From the NCBI RefSeq assembly GCF_014192645.1, contig NZ_JACHYE010000002.1, forward strand, positions 186,001 through 250,000: 64,000 bases of DNA. The letters run 5' to 3'. The notes beneath the pieces were generated by a model. That model ran no database searches. It saw only the letters and a list, made by a program, of their open reading frames with translations, and was not told the DNA's origin. This document shows, piece by piece, positions 55,909-64,000 of this stretch. Each line of letters opens with the position of its first letter. Position 1 is the stretch's first letter. Position numbers and translations under genes: made by a program. Origin of the DNA: Herbaspirillum sp. Sphag64. GTDB lineage: Bacteria > Pseudomonadota > Gammaproteobacteria > Burkholderiales > Burkholderiaceae_D.

Positions 55909-56901
55909 CTAGATCGGTCGCGTGTGGCACAACATGAACCAGTGGTGCGGATCGAACCACATCTTGCTTTGCCCAAAGCCGGCGCATCGTAATAACTCAC
56001 CAAAACCGTCCGGCGTGAATTTATAGCTGTTCTCGGTGTGAATACGGTCACCCTGAAGGAAACGACGGTTGCCCTTGTCAGGCCAACTTACAATGACATC
56101 GCGGCGTGCTTCAAGATGCATCTCCACACGCTCCTCGACAGGGTTGAAAAACCCGCGATGGAGCCAGTCATTCAGAACGAAATTACTACCAAGCAAACGA
56201 TTGACATGACGTAACACATTGCGATTGAACGTGGCCGTCAGACCCAGATCATCATCATAGGCGGCGTCCAGCAAGGCCTTATCCTTGATCAGGTCAATGC
56301 CGATCAGGAGACCGCCATGCTGCCCCAATGGCAAGTTCTGGCGGATTCGACGCAGAAACTGCAATGCCTCTTCAGGAGCAAAATTACCCAGAGAAGAACC
56401 TGGATAAAAAAACAGACGATGCTCATGGCCCACACCAGTAGGTAAATGCAACGACGACGAAAAATCCATCGCCACTTCCACGATGGGAAGAGAGGGAAAT
56501 TTTTGCCTTAATGCCGCCACTGATTCACGCAGGAAATCAGCAGAAATATCAACCGGTACGTACTGGCGGGGTTGCAACGATGCAAACAGATGCGCCGCTT
56601 TGGCACAGTTTCCCGCGCCAAGATCAATCAGGGTAACGCCTTGACCAATCGTGGCAGCAATATCTTCTGCATGGAGTGCAAAGATATCGGCCTCGGTACG
56701 GGTAGGATAATATTCGTCTAGGATACAGATGGCTTCAAATAATTTTGAGCCCAGCGGATCGTAAAGGTATTTAGGAGAAATGCTGGCTTGCGGGGCGTTT
56801 AACCCAGCTGCCAACTCCGTTTGAATGGACCAGTTGGCAGACTTCTGCGTCTGTTCCGAGGCCAGCTTGACTTGCGTATCCTGCAACAATCGTTGAGCCA
56901 A
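55909..56901 (-). CDS. egtD: L-histidine N-alpha-methyltransferase EgtD
   Basis: A 330-residue SAM-dependent enzyme that trimethylates histidine to hercynine. SAM-binding motif I is VTLIDLGAGNCAKAAHLF. The ISPKYLYDPLGSKLFEAI and LDEYYPTRTE N-terminal signature and the FFYPGSSLGNFAPEEA segment are typical of EgtD (DUF2260-type). It forms an operon with egtB for ergothioneine, a thiol antioxidant. It is divergent from the ABC exporter gene across 272 bp. Confidence 0.93.
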   Translation of the reverse strand: MAQRLLQDTQVKLASEQTQKSANWSIQTELAAGLNAPQASISPKYLYDPLGSKLFEAICILDEYYPTRTEADIFALHAEDIAATIGQGVTLIDLGAGNCAKAAHLFASLQPRQYVPVDISADFLRESVAALRQKFPSLPIVEVAMDFSSSLHLPTGVGHEHRLFFYPGSSLGNFAPEEALQFLRRIRQNLPLGQHGGLLIGIDLIKDKALLDAAYDDDLGLTATFNRNVLRHVNRLLGSNFVLNDWLHRGFFNPVEERVEMHLEARRDVIVSWPDKGNRRFLQGDRIHTENSYKFTPDGFGELLRCAGFGQSKMWFDPHHWFMLCHTRPI

Positions 56902-57173
56902 TTTGCTCTCCTTTGTTGAAACAGCGAAAAAGTCTGCTACAGCGTTTTATTGGTTGATCGCCACCTCGCAGGTAGGCAAACGGGAGCATCATACCGGACG
57001 GCTGCACTACACTTGTTGCACAAAGCGAAAAGTAACAACGTGTCTGGCGAATGAACTCATGTATTTTATCCACTTGTCATTACCAATGTCGCGCACATCT
57101 TCCGAAAATCTGTGATCGTAACAGCAGCGTCAGCCACCTGGTTGCATCAATAACATCATCCAAGATTGCTAAC

Positions 57174-58979
57174 ATGTCATCTAGCACCAAACCTGAACCC
57201 GTCAAAGGCAGCATCAAAACTCTACTCGGCCTGATTCCCTTTCTGCGGCCTTATCGCCGCCAATTTCTATTGGCAGGACTGGCGCTGCTCACTGCCGCCG
57301 GCGCCACATTGGCCATTCCCTATGCCTTCCGGCAAATGATCGATCTTGGCTTTGGTAGTGCCGGCAACACAGGCGGTACCGCAGGGACCGGCACCTTGCA
57401 CATCGATCTTTATTTTCTCGGCTTGTTTGGTCTGGCCTGCATTCTGGGAATAGCCACAGCGGCACGCTTTTATATGGTGTCGTGGCTAGGTGAGCGCGTC
57501 ACTGCCGATTTACGGGCAGCCGTCTACGCGCATGTCGTCACGCAAAGTCCACAGTTTTTTGAAACCACCAAAACCGGGGAAGTATTGTCCCGATTGACCA
57601 CTGATACCACCTTGATTCAGACCCTGGTCGGTACCAGCATTTCGATGGCTTTGCGCAACGTTCTGCTATTTGCCGGTGCACTAGTGATGTTGTTCGTCAC
57701 CAGCGTCAAACTCTCCTCTCTGATTATCATCATGTTGGCGGCAGTGGTATTACCAATCGTCTTTTATGGACGGCGCGTGCGCAAGCTCTCGCGCGAGTCG
57801 CAGGATCGGGTTGCAGACGCCTCCGCGCTGGCTGGTGAAATTTTGAATGCCATGCCGACCGTACAGGCGTTTACACATGAGGAGATTGAAGCAAGCCGGT
57901 TCGGTACGTCGGTCGAACGCGCGTTTCATACGGCGATGCAGAGAATCCGGGCACGTTCGGTACTGACAATGATGGCGATTCTGCTGGTATTTGGCGCCAT
58001 TGTATTTGTGCTCTGGCTGGGTGCACACGCCGTGGTACAAGGCCGCATGAGTGGTGGCGAGCTGGGGCAGTTCATTCTCTATGCCTCGCTGGTCGCTGGT
58101 GCGATCGGTGCATTGTCTGAAGTGCTTGGTGATGCACAACGCGCTGCCGGTGCGACCGATCGCTTGCTGGAACTACTGGCAGCACAATCGCCAGTCAAAT
58201 CGCCCTTGCTACCGGATACTCTGCCCAAGCGTACCGCCAGTGGCGCTGCACTGCAAATTGACGACGTCGTATTTCATTATCCTTCGCGCCCCGACACCAG
58301 CTCACTGACGCATTTTTCGCTCAACATCCAGCCCGGCGAGACGGTAGCCATCGTAGGCCCTTCCGGCGCAGGCAAGACCACGCTGTTTCAATTGTTGCTC
58401 CGCTTTTACGACCCGCAGCAGGGTAGCATCCAGCTCGATGGTGTGGATATTCGTCATCTCGATCTGCATGCACTACGTAGTGCCATCGGTATCGTCCCGC
58501 AGGATACAATCATTTTCTCTGAAAACGCGCTCGAGAACATTCGATTTGGTCGTGCTGACGCCAGCGACGATGAAGTCGTTGCTGCCGCAAAAATGGCGGC
58601 AGCACATGAGTTTATCGAACGCCTTCCTGATGGCTACCATGCTTTCCTGGGCGAACGCGGTGTCCGCCTATCTGGTGGACAGCGCCAACGTATCGCCATC
58701 GCCCGTGCGCTGCTAAAAAATCCTCCACTGCTACTGCTGGATGAGGCAACCAGTGCCCTTGATGCTGAATCAGAGCGCCTGGTACAAGGCGCGCTAGAAG
58801 CGGCCATGATTGGACGCACCACACTGGTCATCGCGCATCGACTTGCGACCGTGCAAAAAGCCGACCGCATCATCGTGCTGGAACATGGACGTATTGTCGA
58901 AACCGGAACCCATGCCGAGCTGGTCGCCGCCAATGGCTTGTACGCGGGCCTCGCTGCACTCCAGTTTCATCCTGACTAG
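57174..58979 (+). CDS. ABC-B type exporter, fused permease and ATPase (MsbA-like half-transporter)
   Basis: A 601-residue half-transporter from the ATG at 57174. A six-segment membrane domain (residues ~25-310) is followed by an ATPase with Walker A GPSGAGKTT, signature [15 protein letters not shown], Walker B LLLLDEATSALD and the H-loop IAHRL. It should work as a homodimer exporting lipid or hydrophobic compounds. A Gly/Thr-rich loop (GNTGGTAGTGT) sits between the first two membrane helices. The substrate cannot be deduced; MsbA (lipid A) and multidrug exporters are both possible. No ribosome-binding site is clear. Confidence 0.88.
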   Translation: MSSSTKPEPVKGSIKTLLGLIPFLRPYRRQFLLAGLALLTAAGATLAIPYAFRQMIDLGFGSAGNTGGTAGTGTLHIDLYFLGLFGLACILGIATAARFYMVSWLGERVTADLRAAVYAHVVTQSPQFFETTKTGEVLSRLTTDTTLIQTLVGTSISMALRNVLLFAGALVMLFVTSVKLSSLIIIMLAAVVLPIVFYGRRVRKLSRESQDRVADASALAGEILNAMPTVQAFTHEEIEASRFGTSVERAFHTAMQRIRARSVLTMMAILLVFGAIVFVLWLGAHAVVQGRMSGGELGQFILYASLVAGAIGALSEVLGDAQRAAGATDRLLELLAAQSPVKSPLLPDTLPKRTASGAALQIDDVVFHYPSRPDTSSLTHFSLNIQPGETVAIVGPSGAGKTTLFQLLLRFYDPQQGSIQLDGVDIRHLDLHALRSAIGIVPQDTIIFSENALENIRFGRADASDDEVVAAAKMAAAHEFIERLPDGYHAFLGERGVRLSGGQRQRIAIARALLKNPPLLLLDEATSALDAESERLVQGALEAAMIGRTTLVIAHRLATVQKADRIIVLEHGRIVETGTHAELVAANGLYAGLAALQFHPD

Positions 58980-59093
58980 AAGCGCGTTCTCCGACAGATG
59001 TCATGCCAAATGGGCGAGCTCAAACACAGAATTAAAAAATAAAATAAACTGTATTTTTATTACACCAGTTATGCCAGAAGTAAGGAGTCTTCC

Positions 59094-60209
59094 ATGAGCA
59101 GCAAACTATTTTCTCCCCTGACATTACGCCAGTTGACATTGCCTAACCGTATCGCCGTTTCGCCCATGTGTCAGTACTCGGCCGAGGATGGTTTAGCCAA
59201 TGACTGGCATCTGGTTCATCTCGGCAGCCGCGCGGTCGGTGGTGCCGGACTCGTGATTACCGAAGCTGCCGCTATTGTCCCGGAAGGCAGAATCTCTCCA
59301 CAAGACATAGGCATCTGGAGCGATGATCATATCGCCCCTTTGCGACGACTAACACGCTTCATCGAAGCACAAGGTTCATACGCAGGTATTCAGCTGGCAC
59401 ATGCTGGACGCAAGGCTAGTGCCTACCGTCCCTGGGCTAGTGCTGTCGGCTCCGTGCCACTGGCAGAAGGCGGCTGGGCGACAGTTGGACCTTCAGCATT
59501 GGCCTTCGATGCCGGCTTCCGCAGCCCTGCTGAAATGACCATAGCGGATATTGAAGAGCAGGTAAATGCATTTGCAACCGCAGCAAAGCGCGCCTTACAG
59601 GCAGGTTTCAAGGTCGTGGAAGTCCATGCGGCACATGGTTATCTCTTGCATGAATTTCTATCGCCACTGAGCAATCAACGCACAGACCAGTATGGTGGCA
59701 GCTTTGACAACCGCATCCGTTTTTTGCAGGAAACAGTTGTCGCCGTGCGCAAGGTCTGGCCAGATGAACTACCATTATTTGTCAGACTGTCCGCCACAGA
59801 TTGGACGGAAGGTGGCTGGAACGCCGACGAAACAGTTGCGCTCTCGCGTCAATTGCACGCCCTCGGTGTAGACCTCATCGATGTCTCCAGTGGCGGTAAT
59901 GTGGCCACTGCCACGATCCCGGTTGGGCCGGGATATCAGACGGCATTCGCTGCGCGCGTCAAACAGGAAGCTAACATCGCCAGCGGCGCAGTCGGTATGA
60001 TCACCGATGCCATTCAGGCCGAACATGTATTGCGTACTGAACAGGCCGATCTGGTATTGCTGGCACGTGAACTACTGCGCGACCCATACTGGCCATTACA
60101 CGCAGCCGACACACTCAAGGAAAATGTCGCTTGGCCACCGCAATATGTGCGCGCAGCCTCAAGCAAAACACCATTACGCAGCAGTGTTGACTACAGTGCA
60201 TTCGATTGA
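59094..60209 (+). CDS. NADH:flavin oxidoreductase, Old Yellow Enzyme family (YqjM/NamA-like)
   Basis: This 371-residue FMN enzyme of the YqjM class reduces alpha,beta-unsaturated carbonyl compounds and similar electrophiles. Signatures: RIAVSPMCQYSAEDG with the redox-tuning Cys near the N-terminus, QLAHAGRKAS, the active-site segment VVEVHAAHGYLLHEFLSPL and NQRTDQYGGSFDNR. It is ~115 bp downstream of the exporter gene on the same strand and 94 bp upstream of an aldehyde dehydrogenase gene, so the three could form a loose detoxification unit. Confidence 0.92.
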   Translation: MSSKLFSPLTLRQLTLPNRIAVSPMCQYSAEDGLANDWHLVHLGSRAVGGAGLVITEAAAIVPEGRISPQDIGIWSDDHIAPLRRLTRFIEAQGSYAGIQLAHAGRKASAYRPWASAVGSVPLAEGGWATVGPSALAFDAGFRSPAEMTIADIEEQVNAFATAAKRALQAGFKVVEVHAAHGYLLHEFLSPLSNQRTDQYGGSFDNRIRFLQETVVAVRKVWPDELPLFVRLSATDWTEGGWNADETVALSRQLHALGVDLIDVSSGGNVATATIPVGPGYQTAFAARVKQEANIASGAVGMITDAIQAEHVLRTEQADLVLLARELLRDPYWPLHAADTLKENVAWPPQYVRAASSKTPLRSSVDYSAFD

Positions 60210-60303
60210 TTCGATGCCAGGTAAAGTGACGCGACTGGGCAGCATACCATTGGCCCGCTAGGGCTTTCAACAACGCCACAACGTGACGACAACAGGAAAA
60301 ACC

Positions 60304-61737
60304 ATGTATAAAAATGTTCAACTTTTCATCAACGGGCAATGGATTGATAGTTCGTCAAAACGCACTCTTCCCGTCATCAATCCAGCGACCGAGGAAGTGA
60401 TCGGCCATATTGCGCATGCCAACGAACAGGATCTCCACGCAGCAGTTGCTGCGGTACAAAAGGGATTCGCCGTATGGCGTGAGACTTCGGCATTCCAGCG
60501 CTCGAAAATCATGCGTCGTGCCGCCGATATCCTACGTGAACGTGCGGGTGACGTCGCGCAATTAATGACGCTGGAACAAGGTAAGCCATTAGCAGAATCA
60601 AAAGCAGAAACCCTCGGTGCCGCTGACACCATCGACTGGTTTGCCGAGGAAGCGCGTCGCACTTACGGCCGCCTTGTTCCAGCGCGCGTGCCCGGTGCTT
60701 ATCAGATGGTCATCAAGGAACCGGTTGGTCCAGTCGCAGCGTTCACCCCCTGGAATTTCCCACTTAATCAAGTGGTAAGAAAACTATCGGCAGCGCTAGC
60801 AGCAGGTTGCTCGATTATCGTAAAAGCACCTGAAGAGACGCCGGCATCCCCTGCAGAGCTGATTCGTGCATTTGCTGACGCAGGCATTCCGGAAGGCGTG
60901 ATCAATCTGGTGTATGGCGTCCCTTCTGAAATTTCAGAATTTTTGATCTCACATCCAGTCATCAAGAAAATTTCATTCACTGGCTCAACACCTGTGGGCA
61001 AGCAGCTGGCGGCACTTGCCGGACTGCACATGAAGCGTGCCACGATGGAACTGGGTGGTCACGCACCCGCAATCGTATTTGATGACGCCGACATTGATGC
61101 CGCTGCCAAACAGTTGGCGATCGCGAAGTTCCGCAATGCAGGTCAGGTATGTGTGGCTCCAACACGCTTCCTGATTCAAAAAAGCGTTTTCGATGCGTTC
61201 GTCGACAAATTCATTACCGCGGTCAGTCAAATCAAGGTAGGCATCGGCAGCGAGCCGGGCACTACCATGGGGCCCGTCGCCAATCAGCGTCGCATCCCGG
61301 CCTTGGAAGCGCTGATCGAAGATGCTGTTGAGCATGGTGCGCAATTACGCTTTGGCGGCAAGCGTATTGGCAACAAAGGATATTTCTTTGAACCCACTGT
61401 CTTGACCAATATTCCCCTATCCGCGCGCGCCATGAATGAAGAACCGTTTGGACCACTTGCCCTTATCAACTCTTTTGCAACACTCGACGAGGTAATTACT
61501 GAAGCAAATCGACTGCCCTATGGGCTTGCGGCCTACGCTTACGCAAGATCAGCGCACACCAAACATGCTCTGGCGACCAGAGTGGAAAGCGGTATGCTCA
61601 CGATGAATCATCTTGGGCTGGCGTTGCCTGAGGTGCCATTTGGTGGAATCAAGGATAGCGGCTACGGCTCCGAAGGTGGAACAGAAGCCATTGAGGCGTA
61701 CGTCAATACTAAATTTGTGACTCAGCTCGATATTTAA
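60304..61737 (+). CDS. NAD(P)-dependent aldehyde dehydrogenase, succinate-semialdehyde dehydrogenase type
   Basis: A 477-residue enzyme from the ATG at 60304 (AGGA upstream); a GTG seven codons earlier is less likely. It has [15 protein letters not shown] (cofactor and Asn), the catalytic Glu in MELGGHAP, the nucleophile Cys283 in GQVCVAP, and the C-terminal [11 protein letters not shown]. Closest by eye to GabD-type succinate-semialdehyde dehydrogenases, but related aldehydes are possible. No gabT is nearby. Confidence 0.88.
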   Translation: MYKNVQLFINGQWIDSSSKRTLPVINPATEEVIGHIAHANEQDLHAAVAAVQKGFAVWRETSAFQRSKIMRRAADILRERAGDVAQLMTLEQGKPLAESKAETLGAADTIDWFAEEARRTYGRLVPARVPGAYQMVIKEPVGPVAAFTPWNFPLNQVVRKLSAALAAGCSIIVKAPEETPASPAELIRAFADAGIPEGVINLVYGVPSEISEFLISHPVIKKISFTGSTPVGKQLAALAGLHMKRATMELGGHAPAIVFDDADIDAAAKQLAIAKFRNAGQVCVAPTRFLIQKSVFDAFVDKFITAVSQIKVGIGSEPGTTMGPVANQRRIPALEALIEDAVEHGAQLRFGGKRIGNKGYFFEPTVLTNIPLSARAMNEEPFGPLALINSFATLDEVITEANRLPYGLAAYAYARSAHTKHALATRVESGMLTMNHLGLALPEVPFGGIKDSGYGSEGGTEAIEAYVNTKFVTQLDI

Positions 61738-61849
61738 TCCGGCCAAGAAAACCTGAGAAGATCAATATGAACAGGTCAGGTGTGCAAGTCGGCTCTCATG
61801 CCGGCTTGCGCGAAACAGCCAGAGAAGTACCATGTCGATATGGTACCGA

Positions 61850-62515
61850 TCAGACTGTCGCCGCAGATACCACCAGACCAACCTCCAGAGCATACTTAAA
61901 CAAATCGGCATCGCTGGCTACTCCAAGTTTTTTCATCGCACTATTTTTCTGTGAACTTACCGTTTGTTTGCTGCGATGTAATTGGACAGCAATCTCATTG
62001 ATTTTCAATCCGGAGACAAAGAGGCGAATAACTTCGGCCTCTCGTTTGGAAAGACTCACCTGCCTCTCTTCATAGAGAGGGAATTGTTCCAGCATCTGCA
62101 CAATTGCATGAACAGTTGGTGAAAAATACTGGCCACCTGCGCTTGCAATATGAATTGCCGGAATGAGGTGACTTGCATCATCTGTCTTGCTGATGATGCA
62201 TTTGACGCCCAAAGCAATCAGGGTCCGTAATACGCCTGGATTATCCATCATCGTCATGACAACGATCTTGAGATCAGGGTAACGCCGCAAAATGAACTCG
62301 AAGAGTGGCAAGCCATCGCCGAATTCACCACCAGGCATCGCATAGTCGGTAACAAGGACCTCTGCTCCTCCCTTGTCCATGAGCGCAATAATTTCTGTGG
62401 AATTACGCGCGGCATCCACCAGACTAATGGTATTGACTGCTATCGACCGTTTGATACCCTCAATGATTGCAGGATGATCATCAGCGATAACGACCTTGAT
62501 TTTATAGGCATGCAT
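61850..62515 (-). CDS. RcsB-like response regulator (NarL/FixJ family)
   Basis: A 221-residue regulator with a receiver domain (acidic Asp12-Asp13, phospho-acceptor Asp57 in LVTDYAMPGG) and a LuxR-type HTH (LSKREAEVIRLFVSGLKINE, then VSSQKNSAMKKLGV). The MPG..(F/Y)GDG segment after the Asp and the SSQK.SAM.KLGV recognition helix are those of RcsB. No histidine kinase is in the window. The start directly abuts the stop of the upstream 78-residue gene, so the two are coupled. In other bacteria RcsB-like proteins control capsule, motility or secretion genes. Confidence 0.88.
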   Translation of the reverse strand: MHAYKIKVVIADDHPAIIEGIKRSIAVNTISLVDAARNSTEIIALMDKGGAEVLVTDYAMPGGEFGDGLPLFEFILRRYPDLKIVVMTMMDNPGVLRTLIALGVKCIISKTDDASHLIPAIHIASAGGQYFSPTVHAIVQMLEQFPLYEERQVSLSKREAEVIRLFVSGLKINEIAVQLHRSKQTVSSQKNSAMKKLGVASDADLFKYALEVGLVVSAATV

Positions 62516-62752
62516 TCATGACCCCTCAATCCTCTCGACGTGTTCTATGACTTTTTCACGATAATCGGACTCAACTTCATTAGAAGAGTTGGAGATAGTT
62601 GCCCACATATCCTGCATCTCTCGACGTGCTGACGGGGAGGCAATCAAATAATGGTTCATACCGGCGGTAAATTGCTTAATTTCTGCCTTGGACAGCTTGG
62701 AGAATTCCAGCAATAATTTCTCAATATTCAAAATATCATCCCATCCCAACAT
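62516..62752 (-). CDS. Small protein of 78 residues, unknown
   Basis: A mostly helical, charged protein (LNIEKLLLEFSKLSKAEIKQ; EVESDYREKVIEHVERIEG) with no signal peptide or membrane segment. It ends one base before the RcsB-like regulator start, so they are co-translated and it may act with that regulator. No clear ribosome-binding site precedes its ATG, which lies in an A+T-rich stretch. Function unknown; a small chaperone or regulator is possible. Confidence 0.65.
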   Translation of the reverse strand: MLGWDDILNIEKLLLEFSKLSKAEIKQFTAGMNHYLIASPSARREMQDMWATISNSSNEVESDYREKVIEHVERIEGS

Positions 62753-62863
62753 ATATATAAACGTTATCTATTGCAGAAAGTCAGGCGCAAAGACGTTATT
62801 TCAAATTCATGCCTCTGAAATTGGCCGCCGCTTCGCGGGACTCCTGCCCCCATTACAGTTCTG

Positions 62864-63493
62864 TTACCACGCTTCCGGTTCCTCTTCCTCAGAACGTAGA
62901 AGCATGTCGCCAATAAATTTATCCAACATTCCGTTCGAAACAACTGAATATCCAACACATTGATTTAACGTCTTATAAAAATCCTCTCCCTCCTTCCCGT
63001 CTGCTTTAAACATCTCCATTATTTTTGCGATCGTGACCGTATGCGTTCGTATGCTTTTATAGGGCGACGTGCCATCGGCTGCGACAAATTTCGCCACATG
63101 CTGAATAATTTCGTCCGTCTTAACACCAGGAGAGCTTTTGAAAAGTTTTTGCAAGCTCGCATAGAGACCGTCAAGATACAATTTCTCGTTCGCTTTCTCT
63201 GTATCAGACATTTCTATTATTTTGTCAGCCACAACCGGCTGTGTGCTTATGTCTTGATAGGGCGATGTACCATCGGCTGCAACAAATTTCCCAACATACT
63301 GAACAATTTCGCTCGCCTTAACGTCAGCAGAACTCTTGAAGATTTTTTTCAAGCTCGCATATAGTCCGTCAAGATACAATTTCTCTTTCTTACTAACCTC
63401 ATCTATGCCCAACTTTTGTTCAACATTAACAGTCTCAGAGGGACCATCGCCCGTAACATTGACCGGGGTAAAAGGTGAAACCACGTTAATCAT
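62864..63493 (-). CDS. Protein with a 66-residue internal duplication, unknown
   Basis: A 209-residue protein. Residues 37-95 and 103-161 are two copies of a 59-residue unit at a period of 66, with 41 identical positions by eye. The unit reads EKLYLDGLYASL, then FKSS, VK, EI, and KFVAADGTSPY. The N-terminal 35 residues are Val/Thr/Pro-rich and unlike the repeats; the C-terminus (~165-209) is a different, acidic tail ending in EEEPEAW. No signal peptide or membrane segment. It lies 14 bp behind the edge gene and 111 bp before the 78-residue gene. I do not recognise it; a secreted or structural protein is possible. Confidence 0.7.
   Translation of the reverse strand: MINVVSPFTPVNVTGDGPSETVNVEQKLGIDEVSKKEKLYLDGLYASLKKIFKSSADVKASEIVQYVGKFVAADGTSPYQDISTQPVVADKIIEMSDTEKANEKLYLDGLYASLQKLFKSSPGVKTDEIIQHVAKFVAADGTSPYKSIRTHTVTIAKIMEMFKADGKEGEDFYKTLNQCVGYSVVSNGMLDKFIGDMLLRSEEEEPEAW
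63011..63385 (-). repeat. 198-bp tandem duplication within the 209-residue protein gene
   Basis: Copies at 63187-63385 and 63011-63187 (minus strand) encode the 59-residue units described for the gene. The DNA copies are clearly similar but have drifted, so the duplication is not recent. Confidence 0.85.
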
Positions 63494-63507
63494 GATTCGG
63501 TTTTTCC

Positions 63508-64000
63508 TTAATCTTTGTTCAGCAGTTCGTCATCGTACTGTTCTGAATTGCCAGTATCCGAAAAATGACCATCAAATAACGCCGCCAACTGCTGGCGACA
63601 CTCATCTGCAATAGCGTGATGCTTAGCATGCATCAATGGAATTTCTCGCATGGCTTTAGCCATCAATTTGGAATTGAATTCGTCTGGGACAAACTCGGCA
63701 ATATGATCCCCAAAACGAAATATGAAGCGAGACTCCTTGGAGTATTCAATTGCAATATCTATCTTGAGGTGTCGCTGCAGATTTTCCACGAGGCCAGAAT
63801 GACTCAATCGCAAGCTCTCTGGTAAAACGATATTGAGTTCGGATATTTCGGCAAGCTCTCTATCACGGAAGGCTTCCTCAAATACACTTATCAGAACACG
63901 CGAATCGTTCATGCATTGCTTGAGAGCGCCAATGATTTCTTCGCTCAGTTGCTTACGCAAGCGCGTCGTGTGCTCTGCATTTATTACCAGATAGTGCGTC
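63508..64000 (-). CDS. Unknown protein, cut by the right window edge
   Basis: The frame is open from its stop at 63508 to the edge. About 163 residues are visible and the true start is outside (an internal TTG at 63960 is a weak alternative). Visible parts: a helical, charged N-terminal stretch (RKQLSEEIIGALKQCMNDSR), a region ELNIVLPESLRLSHSGLVEN, then IDIAIEYSKESRFIFRFGDH, and an acidic tail. The alternation of a helix, a short beta region and a FxFG-type turn faintly resembles the C-terminal part of type III secretion SctL/YscL stator proteins. That resemblance is weak and by eye only. Confidence 0.55.
   Translation of the reverse strand, partial: THYLVINAEHTTRLRKQLSEEIIGALKQCMNDSRVLISVFEEAFRDRELAEISELNIVLPESLRLSHSGLVENLQRHLKIDIAIEYSKESRFIFRFGDHIAEFVPDEFNSKLMAKAMREIPLMHAKHHAIADECRQQLAALFDGHFSDTGNSEQYDDELLNKD

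Overview
The window looks like a chromosomal segment of a betaproteobacterium of the order Burkholderiales, most likely the family Oxalobacteraceae. The clues are the block gloB / methyltransferase / rnhA / dnaQ / tRNA-Val, yejABEF next to fabI, the long two-domain malic enzyme, and a moderate G+C content. The genus cannot be fixed from sequence alone. There are no rRNA genes, IS elements, phage genes or CRISPR arrays; one tRNA gene is present.

Layout. 0-10 kb is housekeeping: a lipoprotein, an esterase, maeB, the thiL-pgpA-cinA run, pyrF, dacB and a MASE2-GGDEF diguanylate cyclase. 10.1-13.8 kb holds a P-type Mg2+ importer (mgtA) behind a leader of about 560 nt that encodes a 20-residue Cys-rich peptide, with a small divergent membrane protein. 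13.9-15.3 kb has a DUF1345 membrane protein and an OmpR-type regulator without an adjacent kinase, separated by four copies of an 8-bp tandem repeat. 15.5-18.5 kb is an iron-uptake unit: Fur box, Fiu-type TonB receptor and PiuC. 18.5-23 kb has a TctDE-type two-component system between two orphan periplasmic binding proteins. 23-29 kb carries ilvD, a small unknown gene, tRNA-Val(CAC), dnaQ, rnhA, a methyltransferase and gloB. 29-31 kb is mltD. 31.2-37.4 kb is a complete ribose operon, rbsBACRKD, with a LacI-type palindromic operator and a strong intercistronic hairpin after rbsB.

37.5-38.6 kb is an A+T-richer gene for an unknown repeat-containing protein. 38.7-45.3 kb holds yejABEF (peptide/microcin C-type import) and fabI. 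45.3-51 kb holds an RhlE-like RNA helicase with a long leader and the pqiA-pqiA-pqiB-pqiC envelope lipid transport operon. 51.1-53.3 kb is leuA, preceded by a 31-codon leader peptide with ten leucines, mostly CTA codons. 53.3-54.5 kb is a lone gene whose C-terminal half resembles the CE-clan cysteine protease/acetyltransferase fold used by many secreted effectors. 54.6-61.7 kb has egtD-egtB (ergothioneine), an ABC exporter, an Old Yellow Enzyme and an aldehyde dehydrogenase. 61.8-64 kb is an A+T-richer cluster running off the right edge: an RcsB-like regulator and three unrecognised genes, one with a 66-residue internal duplication. It could be the edge of a secretion or virulence island, but the window does not prove this.

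The most interesting points are the two cis-regulatory leader peptides (mgtA and leuA), the CE-clan-like protein, and the repeat proteins of the A+T-rich genes. Functions of recognised families rest on motif recognition by eye; no database search was run.
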